From Lepidodermella squamata (lineage: Eukaryota > Gastrotricha): 64,000 bases of DNA. Below are positions 36,007-45,293 of this stretch, piece after piece. The stretch is from assembly GCA_047495785.1 (NCBI GenBank), contig JBLDXI010000004.1, forward strand, positions 2,480,001 through 2,544,000, written 5' to 3'. Both the position numbers and the translations under genes were made by a program. Each line of letters begins with the position of its first letter. The stretch's first letter is position 1. The notes beneath the pieces were generated by a model. That model searched no databases. It saw nothing but the letters and a program-made list of their open reading frames with translations, and was not told where the DNA came from.

Positions 36007-37620
36007 TCGACCGGTGGAGCGGCCGATAGACGGTTGCGTAATATTCAAGTATGAGAATCGGCCGGTGTAGCGGTCGATAGACTGTAATACTATTAGTACC
36101 GAGCTGGTAGACGCTGACAGCTATGACCTAAGTATTAAGCAATTATTACATAATTAATGCGTAGCGAATGCGTGGCTAATGCGTAGTTCACAGTCAGTAA
36201 TGTTCAACGCGCCAATTACTATCGGCCGGTGGAACGGCCGATAGACTGCTATGTAATGTAGTCAAGTAAGCAAATATGTGTATGAGCTGGGGTGAACTCA
36301 AAGATATGTCGAAATCCAAGAAGTCTGATATCATACCGCTATTTCATTGATTTTTATGGATTTTTCAACGACCTACGTTGTGGTTGAAAAATTGTCCAAA
36401 TCTTACGAGCCATATGCCATTCGAAAGCCGGTAAAGTACTGATTAAAAATTTGGGAGTGGAATTTCAAGTTTCGTGGGCGTGAACAAAATTTTGGGCACT
36501 CAAAACCTGCCAAAATGGGCTTTCAGACGACGTTTTGCGAATTTTTAACGAGCTATGTTGAAGACGAAAGTTTTTGCAAATCCTATGAATCATATATCAT
36601 TGGAAAGCCTGTAGTTTGTATATTGGTTTGAGTCGAGTGGATTTTTGAATTTCGTATTTTTTAAAAAAATTTACGTGATGAAAAAAACACTATTCTTATG
36701 ATTTTTTCGATTTTTTAACGACTTGAAAGAAAGACGAAAATGGTAACGAATCCGTTGAGTCATATATCATTAGAAAGCAAGTAATTAGAGCTGTTATACC
36801 TAATCGGCTGTTGGAGCGGTCGATAGACTGTGACGTAGTATTCATATATGAGAATCGGCCGGTGGAACGGTCGATAGAGAATTAGTACTGGGTTTGTGGC
36901 GCTGACAGTATATCCAACATATAAAGCCCTTAATACATAATTAATGATTATTAATGCGTAACGAATGCGTGGCTAATGCGTAGTTCACAGACAGTAATGT
37001 TCAACGCGTCAATTACTATCGGCCGGTGGAACGGTCGATAGACTGTAATGTTATGTGCGCAACTAAGCAAATATGTGTAAATTTCAATGACCTGGGGTGA
37101 GTTCAAGAATATGTCGAAATCTAATGAATCATATATCATTCGATAGCCTGAGACATGCAGATTGTATTCAGTCGAGGGGATTTTTAGATTTCGAAACGTG
37201 AATTGATAGATTGTGTAATAAAACAAGCTATTATCATTGATTTTTATGGATTTTTCAACGACCTACGTTGTGGTTGAAAAATTGTCCAAATCTTACGAGT
37301 CATATGTCATTCGAAAGCCAGTAAAGTACTGATTAAAAAATTGGGAGTGGAATTTCAAGTTTCGCGGGCGTGAACAAAATTTTGGGCACTCAAAGCCTGC
37401 CAAAATGGGCTTTCTGACGACGTTTTGCGAATATTTAACGACCTGTGTTGAAGACGAAAGTTTTTGCAAATCCCATGAATCATATATCATTGGAAAGCCT
37501 GTAGTTTGTATATTGGTTTGAGTCGAGTGGATTTTTGATTTTTGTATTTTTAAAAAAATTTTACATGATGAAAAAAAAACACAATTTTTATGATTTTTCG
37601 ATTTTTTTCGCTAATCATCA
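36007..37620. repeat. Tandem duplication of an about 0.8-kb repeat unit with GC palindromes
   Basis: Unit 1 (about 36007-36795) and unit 2 (about 36805-37615) share, in order, the imperfect palindrome CGGCCGGTGGAACGGCCG (copies near 36055, 36230, 36850 and 37020), TGCGTAGTTCACAG, a long near-identical block (36347-36716 against 37238-37603) and TCATATATCATTGGAAAGCC. Another palindrome copy lies near 40898. The repeated phrase A-T-C-A-T-T-x-G-A-A-A-G-C-C resembles satellite DNA. No coding frame. Confidence 0.85.
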
Positions 37621-37688
37621 TTTCAGAGTAAATGTGTTTTATTAGTTGACATCTGTCATATTAATACATGGCGACATGATCGCAACAG

Positions 37689-38599
37689 TTAAAAATCCAG
37701 CTCTTCATACCATTTTTGTCCTTCTGGCGTTGTCATTGCAGCTTTGATAACGGTGTGTAGTCGCAGCATTTCACGGACTGGAACGCAAACATTCATCAGC
37801 TTCGCATAGTCTTGGTAAGTTGTATACAGTTTGATCATCTCATTTGTCCAACTTTTATGGAATCCGAACTTCTGCAGCACCATAGGGTGAAATTCGTTTC
37901 TGCTTCTTATTTTACGTAAGTAATGTAGCGCTTCACCAAGGGAGAAACTCGCAGCCAATTGTCGTCCTTTGCATTCGCGCAGCTTTATGTGTGATTGCAA
38001 AACAAATTCCTCTAGCTTATCAATCAATTCGTACACTTTCACAGCACCATTGAACCTGAATCGAGTGACGTCGTCTGTCGCAGAGCCTAAGATGTTTGCT
38101 TTCAACATTTCCAGAACGGTTTTATGTGACGATATATCAAACCGAATGCGATTTATCTGAAATGATTGAAAATATATTTATTTGAAGTGTAAGAAGATTT
38201 GATATACTATACCATTACGGAGTCTCTTATACACTTCTTTTTTGTCAGTGGTTCAACAACTCCAGCTTCTCCTTCATTATAATCGTCTGTGATTTCAGTG
38301 TCATCCTCACCTTGATCGCATCTGAGATTGGTGAGCGCCTCGTCTCTTCCATCTCCTCTATATCCCTCTTCCTTTGACGATGATGTATCAGAATGAAGGT
38401 CGATTTCAGGTTCTTCGAGTAGAAGCAATTTCAGTTGCGGAATTCTTTCTCCAAAAGGATGCTTGTGTTCGTCATAAAACTTTTCCAGAGTTGTCACGTA
38501 GCGACGGAAAGCATAGTAACGTTTACGCTCCTGCAGACTCAACTTCCGTCGTAACCCAAGTTTCAGGACGAGAAATTGTTTCCGTTTTCGATGAACCAT
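37689..38599 (-). CDS. Intron-bearing cargo gene, unknown function (Polinton B)
   Basis: Exons 38599-38213 and 38156-37689, a 56-nt GT..AG intron (acceptor ATTTCAG), phase 0; 284 aa. The N-terminal half is basic then acidic (LHSDTSSSKEEG, QGEDDTEITDDY). The second exon is helical and shares the pattern SWTNEMIKLYTTYQDYAKLMNVCVPV..MLRL...QKWYEEL with the A gene at 17962-18751. It has the same orientation and position after PolB. This is the only cargo gene common to both elements. Its nature is unknown. Confidence 0.62.
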
Positions 38600-38802
38600 A
38601 ATAACTGCTCAATAGTATGAATCTAAACAAAAAAGACATGGCATTTTGAATAATATTTAATTATGTTTTTGCGCAAAAAGGATGTTCCCGAGATGATAGA
38701 AATGATATTAACGAAATAAATTATAATTATTGTTAAACGTTAACGATTTGAATTTGTAGAAATCGGATCATGGAAAGTTTCGTTCGAATGCAAATTTGCT
38801 GT

Positions 38803-39558
38803 TCAATGGATAATAGAAGTCAATAGACTGACGATATCCGCTAGTTGTCGTTGCCAAAATCTCCAAAGAAAAACTGGAAGGTCATCTTGATAGGAATATA
38901 TCAGTTGACTGACTATCCGGCATTGCAAGCTGCCCCAAGTGGCGACCGTTCCTCGCTTCCCACATCTTTTAATGTAATAGAGCAACAGTTCATTATGACT
39001 AGCGTGAAGTAGAGCAACCATCGCTGATCCGTAAACGATACCACAAACAATATATCGGAGAAGTTTCGCCAGTTTCGAGACTAACGAATTGCCTGTTTCC
39101 ATTTGTATGAACATAAACGACATAAAATAATAGCAGAATTTCGCAAATTCCAAATGGAAAAAGAGCATGTTGAGCGAAATGAGCAATGATCGTTTGCGGA
39201 AACTGTAGCGCGTGAATCGACTTCCATAGTTAGCGAGCATGGTTGGTTTTATTGATTTCCATGTCTGCAGAAATCCGAAAGAAATGACAGCAAGTAGAGC
39301 GATGCAAGTAGGAAAATTGCCCGCAACGAATAACAACAACTCCAGGAATGCCGATGTTCCCATTTTTTGAAAAAGGCTTGCCAAATACACATACACGAGA
39401 AGTGACATGTATTGAATGACTATTGCAATCCAGTGCAACAGCGAGGTGATGAAACGCATCGTGATCATTTTTTCAATTTTCAACTGAAAGAAATGCACTT
39501 CGAAAAAATTGCACTTGAAGACCGATAACCACTTCGAGTTGGGAGTTCGTCCAAACAT
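38803..39558 (-). CDS. Four-segment multipass membrane protein, unrecognised
   Basis: 251 aa. Hydrophobic segments lie at residues about 33-62, 70-100, 125-155 and 165-190, with charged loops (SRFTRYSFRKRS) and a soluble C-terminus. The ATG at 39558 follows CATTTCAAG on the minus strand, so this may be a downstream exon of a longer gene. A chemoreceptor-like or channel-like protein is possible; no family motif is visible. If the B end at 41220 is right, this is Polinton cargo. Confidence 0.5.
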   Translation of the reverse strand: MFGRTPNSKWLSVFKCNFFEVHFFQLKIEKMITMRFITSLLHWIAIVIQYMSLLVYVYLASLFQKMGTSAFLELLLFVAGNFPTCIALLAVISFGFLQTWKSIKPTMLANYGSRFTRYSFRKRSLLISLNMLFFHLEFAKFCYYFMSFMFIQMETGNSLVSKLAKLLRYIVCGIVYGSAMVALLHASHNELLLYYIKRCGKRGTVATWGSLQCRIVSQLIYSYQDDLPVFLWRFWQRQLADIVSLLTSIIH

Positions 39559-39959
39559 CTCTTGAAATGTGCGGACCTGACATGGGTAATGGGCATTAAA
39601 TCCCCCATTAGCTCACTATGGCACACTATTTATTTCAGGTAGTTGATGTAATAACTTTAATACGCATACTGTGCGTGTGTAGTAACTTATTGCGCGTATG
39701 ACGTGTGGAATTGCGCGCATATCACGCGAATGGTTAACGCCTTCTGTCAAAGTGAGCATTAGTTTGCACATTAGTGAACCCGGAGAGTAAAAAATAAATA
39801 AGGATAAAAAAACAGAACAAAACATTAATGCAATCCATCCAGTTGATGTAACCAGTTATATTGAAGTAATTTACAGTTACATTTTTCCGGTTCATACCTC
39901 CTTCCCCCGAGTAAGACCGATTGAGTTTATTTCGTGTAGTCGAATCGAGCATCGATCAA

Positions 39960-40187
39960 ATGTTCAGCAAATTCCTCAAAGCCGGTCAAGTATTCTTCCA
40001 AATTTTAGTCATTGTAATGCAGCTCCTGCAATTTGGTTCTGTTCTCCTTGTGTTCATTCTCCTTCCTGCTGTCTGGGAGTCGTACTGCAAGTGGCAAAAC
40101 ATCGAGTTCTCCTGGTGGTTGGTCTACAAAATATTCAGGTCTATCTGGCGCACTGACATCTGCTGGGGTGAATACCCTTGGGAGTAG
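39960..40187 (+). CDS. 75-aa small membrane protein
   Basis: MFSKFLKAGQVFFQILVIVM ... LLVFILLPAVWESY: one long or two short hydrophobic helices, then an aromatic C-terminal region (WWLVYKIFRSIWRTD). It starts at the first ATG of the frame. Second of three adjacent membrane-type frames. Unrecognised and short, so it is only moderately supported. Confidence 0.35.
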   Translation: MFSKFLKAGQVFFQILVIVMQLLQFGSVLLVFILLPAVWESYCKWQNIEFSWWLVYKIFRSIWRTDICWGEYPWE

Positions 40188-40374
40188 GAGCAGTGTAACT
40201 GACTGAATAACTATGAAACTACGAGACAATCCTGATGCAATGAACGTTATTGTACAATTCCAAACTATTCTGCTAATTCTAGGAACATGCCATGTGTATA
40301 ACTACTGCATGCATTAAATTAGTGTTTGAATCATCACCCTTCATATTTTTAGGTTTATTGTAACTAAATTAATA

Positions 40375-40602
40375 ATGGAGAATCAGTCTGCTACTGATGC
40401 CGGCACGCAACGACCGTCAACACGGTGTTTTTCATGTAAATGGCTGCTACTATTACTTATTGTAGCCACTATGACAACTATCACCATGATTTATTATTTT
40501 GGGGGAAAATCGGAAATATTCATCGTCCAGTCAACTGCATCACCCATGGAAAAGGTGAACAATGTGTCCACTATGCAGGTCTACCCCGCACACGCCAACT
40601 GA
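40375..40602 (+). CDS. 75-aa type II membrane protein
   Basis: Polar N-terminus (MENQSATDAGTQRP), CFSCK just before a single transmembrane helix (WLLLLLIVATMTTITMIYYFGG), and a short external tail with one N-glycosylation site (NVS). It has a clean ATG with AATAATGG context. Third member of the membrane cassette. From 40603 to 41152 I see no further gene apart from one GC palindrome near 40898. Confidence 0.4.
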   Translation: MENQSATDAGTQRPSTRCFSCKWLLLLLIVATMTTITMIYYFGGKSEIFIVQSTASPMEKVNNVSTMQVYPAHAN

Positions 40603-41152
40603 AACTGATCTGCATCAAGTGCTGCACTGCTCCTTGCCGTTACAAGTCAAAAGGAAAAAAGAAATACGTGGATAATCATGACGGATTGATTTAAGCTTGT
40701 TTCGTAATATTTACTCTCATAAATTATAAAGCATGCTGCATAATGCAATGAGGAATTTCGTATTGATATTTAATAAAAATGACACTCGTCGAATATCACA
40801 TTATATATTATCATATATGAAGATGCATGTCCACAATTCATGAAACTCTGCATGAATGCAATGAAATATAAATAAATGCGTATACCTTCCATACATATCG
40901 ACCGGTGAAACGGCCGATAGCCGAGTGCTTTCGAGGGTAATGTAGTGCTCATTACAGGAAATGTTCCAGAAATGACTTTAACAGTGCAGTTTATTACATC
41001 TTCCCATTTTTTCACATCAAATACTCCCCCGTAACCGTAAAAATGTTTCTCATTCGCGGACGCGCAATTATCATAACTTATCGTCCCAGCAATTTCAAAG
41101 TCACTAATTATTTATTCAAAACGTCCTTGAAATATTTTACCAATTTCCATGA

Positions 41153-41220
41153 GCAGATAGGAAATGCTAAAAAGGGCGTAAGCCGTCGAGTGGCCCAGGA
41201 CCGGCAATTCCTATCTGCTA
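41153..41220. other. Proposed right terminus of Polinton B
   Basis: The end GGACCGGCAATTCCTATCTGCT agrees with the A terminus GGACCGGCTATTGTACTCTACT at 16 of 22 positions and ends in CT. CCCAGGACC upstream also resembles TCTAGGACC in A, and AATACTCCCCC near 41025 recurs in the A TIR. The 12-bp AGCAGATAGGAA at 41153 is the inverted complement of the last 12 bases, so the end could fold into a hairpin. The next six bases, AATCCA, would be the target duplication. Confidence 0.4.
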
Positions 41221-41640
41221 ATCCATTCGTCGATCATTGGTCACAATTTAATTTAAATTTAATTTAAAATTGAAAATCAAAGTTGAAAGTCCCCTGTAAG
41301 TCGCCAAATGTTGCTGATTAACAAATTGATCACTGATATGCTACATTACTGATGAGGGCTGAGAAGCTTGGGAGGGTGAGGGGGGGGGGGGCACCTCGAT
41401 TTTTGTTTTGAAATCATCTATTTCCACACAGTTCCTTTCCATCCCTGCGAACTCCAGGATGCGAGATTGCTCCCTGCTTTCGATTCCTTGGGTGCTTGGG
41501 GGCAAAAGGCCATTGAACCGTCACATTATGACTACAGCTCAGCGCGACTTTGACTGAATTTGCGGTTGCGCACCACGAGCTGATTGAGAGAAGTTTTACG
41601 TGCGATTGGGAGGGAAAAACAATCACTAGGGCACGGTTTT

Positions 41641-41677
41641 GAGACTAATTAAACGTGATAATCGATAAAAGCTTCCT
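41641..41677 (+). promoter_or_regulatory. Conserved block upstream of receptor 1
   Basis: GAGACTAATTAAACGTGATA followed by ATCGATAAAAGCTTCCT. Nearly the same block occurs before the relic (44166) and receptor 2 (45087). Conservation of this leader while surrounding DNA diverges suggests a promoter element. It contains the homeodomain-type core TAATTA. The rest of 41221-41640 shows a poly-G tract at about 41380 and no gene. Confidence 0.5.
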
Positions 41678-41797
41678 GATCAATTAACTCGCGCGGAAAT
41701 AGGGTGCGCCGTCTCATCTAAAACGCTCACAACAGTAAATGCGAAGAAATGTTCGATCAGTAAAGATTAGTTACAAACTTTTCTTTATTTTTATACG

Positions 41798-44050
41798 ATG
41801 TTACTGAGTTATTTGAAATTTGCCTACGACTTGGTTGTTTCTGCTGCGTCAATACTTCTTAATGGCCTCGTGGTTGCAAGTGTTTGGAACTCAAACTTTC
41901 AGCCGAAAGGATACCGAAAATTCCTGATCTGCCTCGCTTTCTCGGATCTATACATTGCTCTTGTGAACCTTTGCTACCTGGCACGTAACATCTACTCACA
42001 AGAAATGTACGATTCCGGCGAAATTCAAACATGGGATTTGAAGTACACTTTCCGAAATTTCCAGCTCGCTGGATTCATGGTTTGAATCTTAAAAAATTTG
42101 CGAGATCATCTAAAACCATTTTATTCTGTTATTTTAATCAGGCCAATCTTTTGTCGCTTGTGGCAATGTCGACAGATCACTTCATTGGAATAGTAAGAAA
42201 TTCTGGGTACAGTTTCTTTTAACTCTGGTGTCGTTTTTTCAGATGTATCCCCTTCACTACAACACGGTAAAATTTGAGAAAATCCCTGTGGGTGTATCAT
42301 CTTCGGTTTTTTAGTACCTGAGAGGGCGGAATTGCAGAATTATTATCACTCTAATCTGGGTATCGGCGTTCGTAATTGGTTTGTTTGCTAGCGAGAAGCG
42401 ATTTCATTTAATGTTTTATTTCTTCAGGTTTCTGTGACGTTTTCATTCGTGCCGCATCGCGTGGCTTGCACCTTGATTACTCCTCTAATATATCCTCTGA
42501 ATACGAAGCAGAAATCGAAGACGAAGATTGGGGAGAGTTGTTTGTCGAATCTGAAGCAGAATTTGCTCTAAATGCTTCAAGAATAGAGAATTTTAGCTTG
42601 ATTGATCCGCTCTATGATTCAAATAACGAGAGCATTACGCCAGCGGAGTTGAAATACCGCGTCAACAAGCTTTTGCAGATTTTCAAGCCGAAAGCTGATG
42701 AGAAAGAATACACCCTCGAGTTCGCTGTGATTGCTATGACAGCTATTTGTCTAGCTTTTCTCATCGTTTGCTACGGCCGTGTGTTTCAAGAGGTGATTTA
42801 TTCAATCCCCAAATTTACAGCATTTCAAGTTTTTTTTTTCATTTTAGGGATTTCGAAATCATTCCGTGAATTTGAGAAAGCTAGTCGTAACAACTTGCAT
42901 CCTACTCGGTGCTTTCAGCATATGGTTTGTTTAAGCCTAGTTCTAAGCATATAGACAAATAAACTAATAATAGACCAGAGCAATTCGATACTGCCAAATT
43001 TATTCAAAAATTTCCATTTCAAAATGTTGAATTATCCTTCACTTCGTGTTGCCGTTGAAATGACGGCTTTCACCATGCAATGTTGAAGCTGCATCACAAA
43101 TGTCCCCGAAAATGACATTTTTGACACTTTGAAATTGCGATTGCTAAACCTGCGGGCTCAAAATTATATCAATATAATCACTCATAGAGAATTTTGCGAG
43201 CTTCTGTGGTAAAATTTGAATCCATTTAGCGCGAAAATGGAATCTGAGGTTGGGCAAATTGCGATGCGAGAATTCAGAGTTTCTTGAGGCGAAACCTTTT
43301 GCGATATTCATATGACAGTGGATATGAAGCAGAAAATTTGATTTCATCAGTATTCAAATGCGCTAGTGTCCAATCTGTTTTAATTTGTTTTGACTTAAAG
43401 ATAAATTGATCACTTTAATCTGATTTAGTTGGCTGCCCTTCATGAGCTTTGAGTTCTTCATGTATCTAAGCCTGATGGTGGGCTCTCAAAGCAAACCGTC
43501 CACATCTCAGTATGTTCAAGCATGAAATTACATGTTTAATAATATAGTGATTCATTTTGGCAGCTCCCTCTCTGTCCATGAAATTTTCCACAGCTTATTG
43601 ATGTCGGCACCATTAATTGACCCGCTGATATATTCTGCGAGGTTGTGCGCTATGCGGAGGTGAGACTATTTCATGAATTCAGTAAATTTGAAAAATTCGA
43701 AGATTTTTAGACTTATACTGCTTCGATTGGCGGGTATACTGCCCTGCTGGAGAAAGATGATCCGGTTCGGAGCAATGACCCGTATTTCCCTTCAAACGGC
43801 TTTCTCAGTCTCGTCAGTCAAACACCCAGTAGCTCACGACACCCTTGTGAATTCCAAGTCATTTGACGTTGACATCGCCCTCGGCTTAATGGATGATGGA
43901 GATGGGATGGAAATCAGTGCAGCCGATGCTCATTCAACTGGCGTCCGGGGCTTCTACGAAGCTGTTGCCGAGCTTCACATGCCGGACGACAAATTGCTCA
44001 GCCACCGAGATGCAGTTGACAAGCCTCTTCCTACAAGACAGGGATATTGA
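41798..44050 (+). CDS. Rhodopsin-like 7TM receptor, nine exons (receptor 1)
   Basis: Exons 41798-42079, 42142-42192, 42243-42266, 42315-42378, 42428-42792, 42848-42924, 43429-43509, 43564-43659 and 43711-44050. All junctions are GT..AG with matching phases; 459 aa. TM1 ILLNGLVVASVW, TM2 FLICLAFSDLYIAL, TM3 ending STDHFIGIMYPLHY in place of DRY, TM4 IIITLIWVSAFVIG, a long acidic second extracellular loop with N-glycosylation sites, TM5 FAVIAMTAICLAFLIVCYGR, TM6 ICWLPFM, TM7 APLIDPLIYSAR. Ligand unknown. The Arg of DRY is absent, so coupling may be unusual. Confidence 0.85.
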
Positions 44051-44165
44051 TCGCAGAAGACGAGCATGATTACTTTACCATTACCCCTAATCAACTCATA
44101 ATCAGTTCTCCCGCAGTTCTTGTTTGTGCGGATGGGCGGGAAGACATTCATCCGAGCGTGACTTT

Positions 44166-44196
44166 GAGACTAATTAAACGTGATAATCGATAAGAG
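44166..44196 (+). promoter_or_regulatory. Conserved block upstream of the receptor relic
   Basis: GAGACTAATTAAACGTGATA then ATCGATAAGAG; a shortened copy of the block at 41641. Confidence 0.45.
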
Positions 44197-44362
44197 ACTC
44201 AGTAGAAACAGAAAGCGCCGGCTATAATAAAAAAACTCATATTCACACATATTAGAGTATCTTTTTTAATAAAGCTGTCGGTCGCATGTTGACTCTACAG
44301 TAAGTTCGACGAAACAATCGATTATTATTAGTTCGATTTAATTTTTCATTGTGAGTGATTTG

Positions 44363-44800
44363 TAATTTGCCTACGGTGAGGCTGTTTCTGCTGCCTCGAT
44401 ACTTCTGAATGGTCTCGTGGTTTCAAATGTTTTGAGCTCAAATCTATAGGAGCTCAGCAAAAACAATACCGAAAATTCCCGATCTGCCTCGCTCGGAATA
44501 GTAAGAAATATTCAAACTTCTGATTATATTCTCCTTCACTTCCGCTCTTGTTATTCAGGTGTTTCCGCTTCACTACAACATGGTACAATTTTTAAAATCC
44601 CAGCGGACGCAAGATGCTCGCTTGATTTGTTTTCCAGCGGCATAACAATTTTTCAGGCTATGATCCAGGTCTCAAGCATTCGTGATCAGTTTGTTTATAA
44701 GGGATAAGCGATTTCAAATAAGAATATTTTTTTACAGGTTTCTGCTGCGTTTTCATTCGCGCTGCATCGCGTGCCTTGCAGCCCGTAATAAACTCCCGTA
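44363..44800 (+). pseudogene. Decayed 7TM receptor copy
   Basis: Pieces align with receptors 1 and 2: the TM1 region (CCTCGATACTTCTGAATGG), a stop within the next segment (AATCTATAGGAGC), loss of TM2 and most of TM3, the GGAATAGTAAGAAAT splice region, CACTACAACATGG, and the start of the fifth exon. Most coding sequence is missing, so it is a dead paralog between two intact genes. Confidence 0.8.
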
Positions 44801-45086
44801 ATATACCGTATTTTTCGGTCTTTAATCGGTCTTTAATCGGGTGCTGCCCGTATCCCTTTAAGCACGAGATTCACTCATCAGGATGTTTTAGGTGCTTGTG
44901 ACGGAAGGTCCCTGAATTCGTAGCAGAAATTTTGTGGTCACAGGGTGCGACTATCAGCGTCCCTTGCGTTCCTTGCATTGCAATCAACGTCGCCTCGACT
45001 GTAGCGCATCGCTAATTGAATGATGTCTGATGTTGAAGTTGTTTGTGCGAACAGGCGGGAAAAATGTTCGTCCGGGGGATGTTATT

Positions 45087-45123
45087 GAGACTAATTAAAC
45101 GTGATAATCGATTAAAGCTTCCT
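45087..45123 (+). promoter_or_regulatory. Conserved block upstream of receptor 2
   Basis: GAGACTAATTAAACGTGATA then ATCGATTAAAGCTTCC, about 205 nt before the ATG. Receptor 1 has it about 155 nt before its ATG. It is followed in both by a similar GCGCCGTCTC.TCTAAAAC segment. Confidence 0.5.
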
Positions 45124-45293
45124 TGTAGATCAAGCGAGTTTCGCGCTTAAACAGACAGCGCCGTCTCTTCTAAAACAGCGCACTTTCGTACACATTAGAT
45201 TCTTTTTTTTTTGTTAATAGAGCTGAGTCATTTGATATTAACTCGGTAAGTGCTCGATAAGCAACGATTTAATTTGTTCATGCCCGGCATACG

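Larger units (their letters stand above)
1..41220. mobile_element. Polinton B, partial, interrupted by Polinton A
   Basis: Polinton genes continue on both sides of element A in the same order and orientation: capsid gene pieces (1-339 and 23902-24334), small basic protein, minor capsid, 384-aa homolog, ATPase, PLA2/integrase and PolB. The left part, which should hold protease, fiber and left TIR, lies outside the window. The right end is proposed at 41220. There the last 22 bases (GGACCGGC...CTGCT) match the A terminus at 16 of 22 positions and end in CT. That end is an inference; the presence of a second Polinton is certain from the gene content. Confidence 0.75.

Noticed and set aside
39616-39952. 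Possible upstream exons of the 251-aa membrane protein
   Set aside because: Hydrophobic minus-strand frames are present but no donor/acceptor pair joins them in phase with confidence.
38803-40602. Viral fusogen among B cargo, as reported for some nematode Mavericks
   Set aside because: None of the membrane proteins has the length or the ectodomain-plus-single-anchor layout expected of a class I or II fusogen.
40005-40694. Alternative frames overlapping the two 75-aa membrane proteins
   Set aside because: They lack ATG context or any domain-like pattern.
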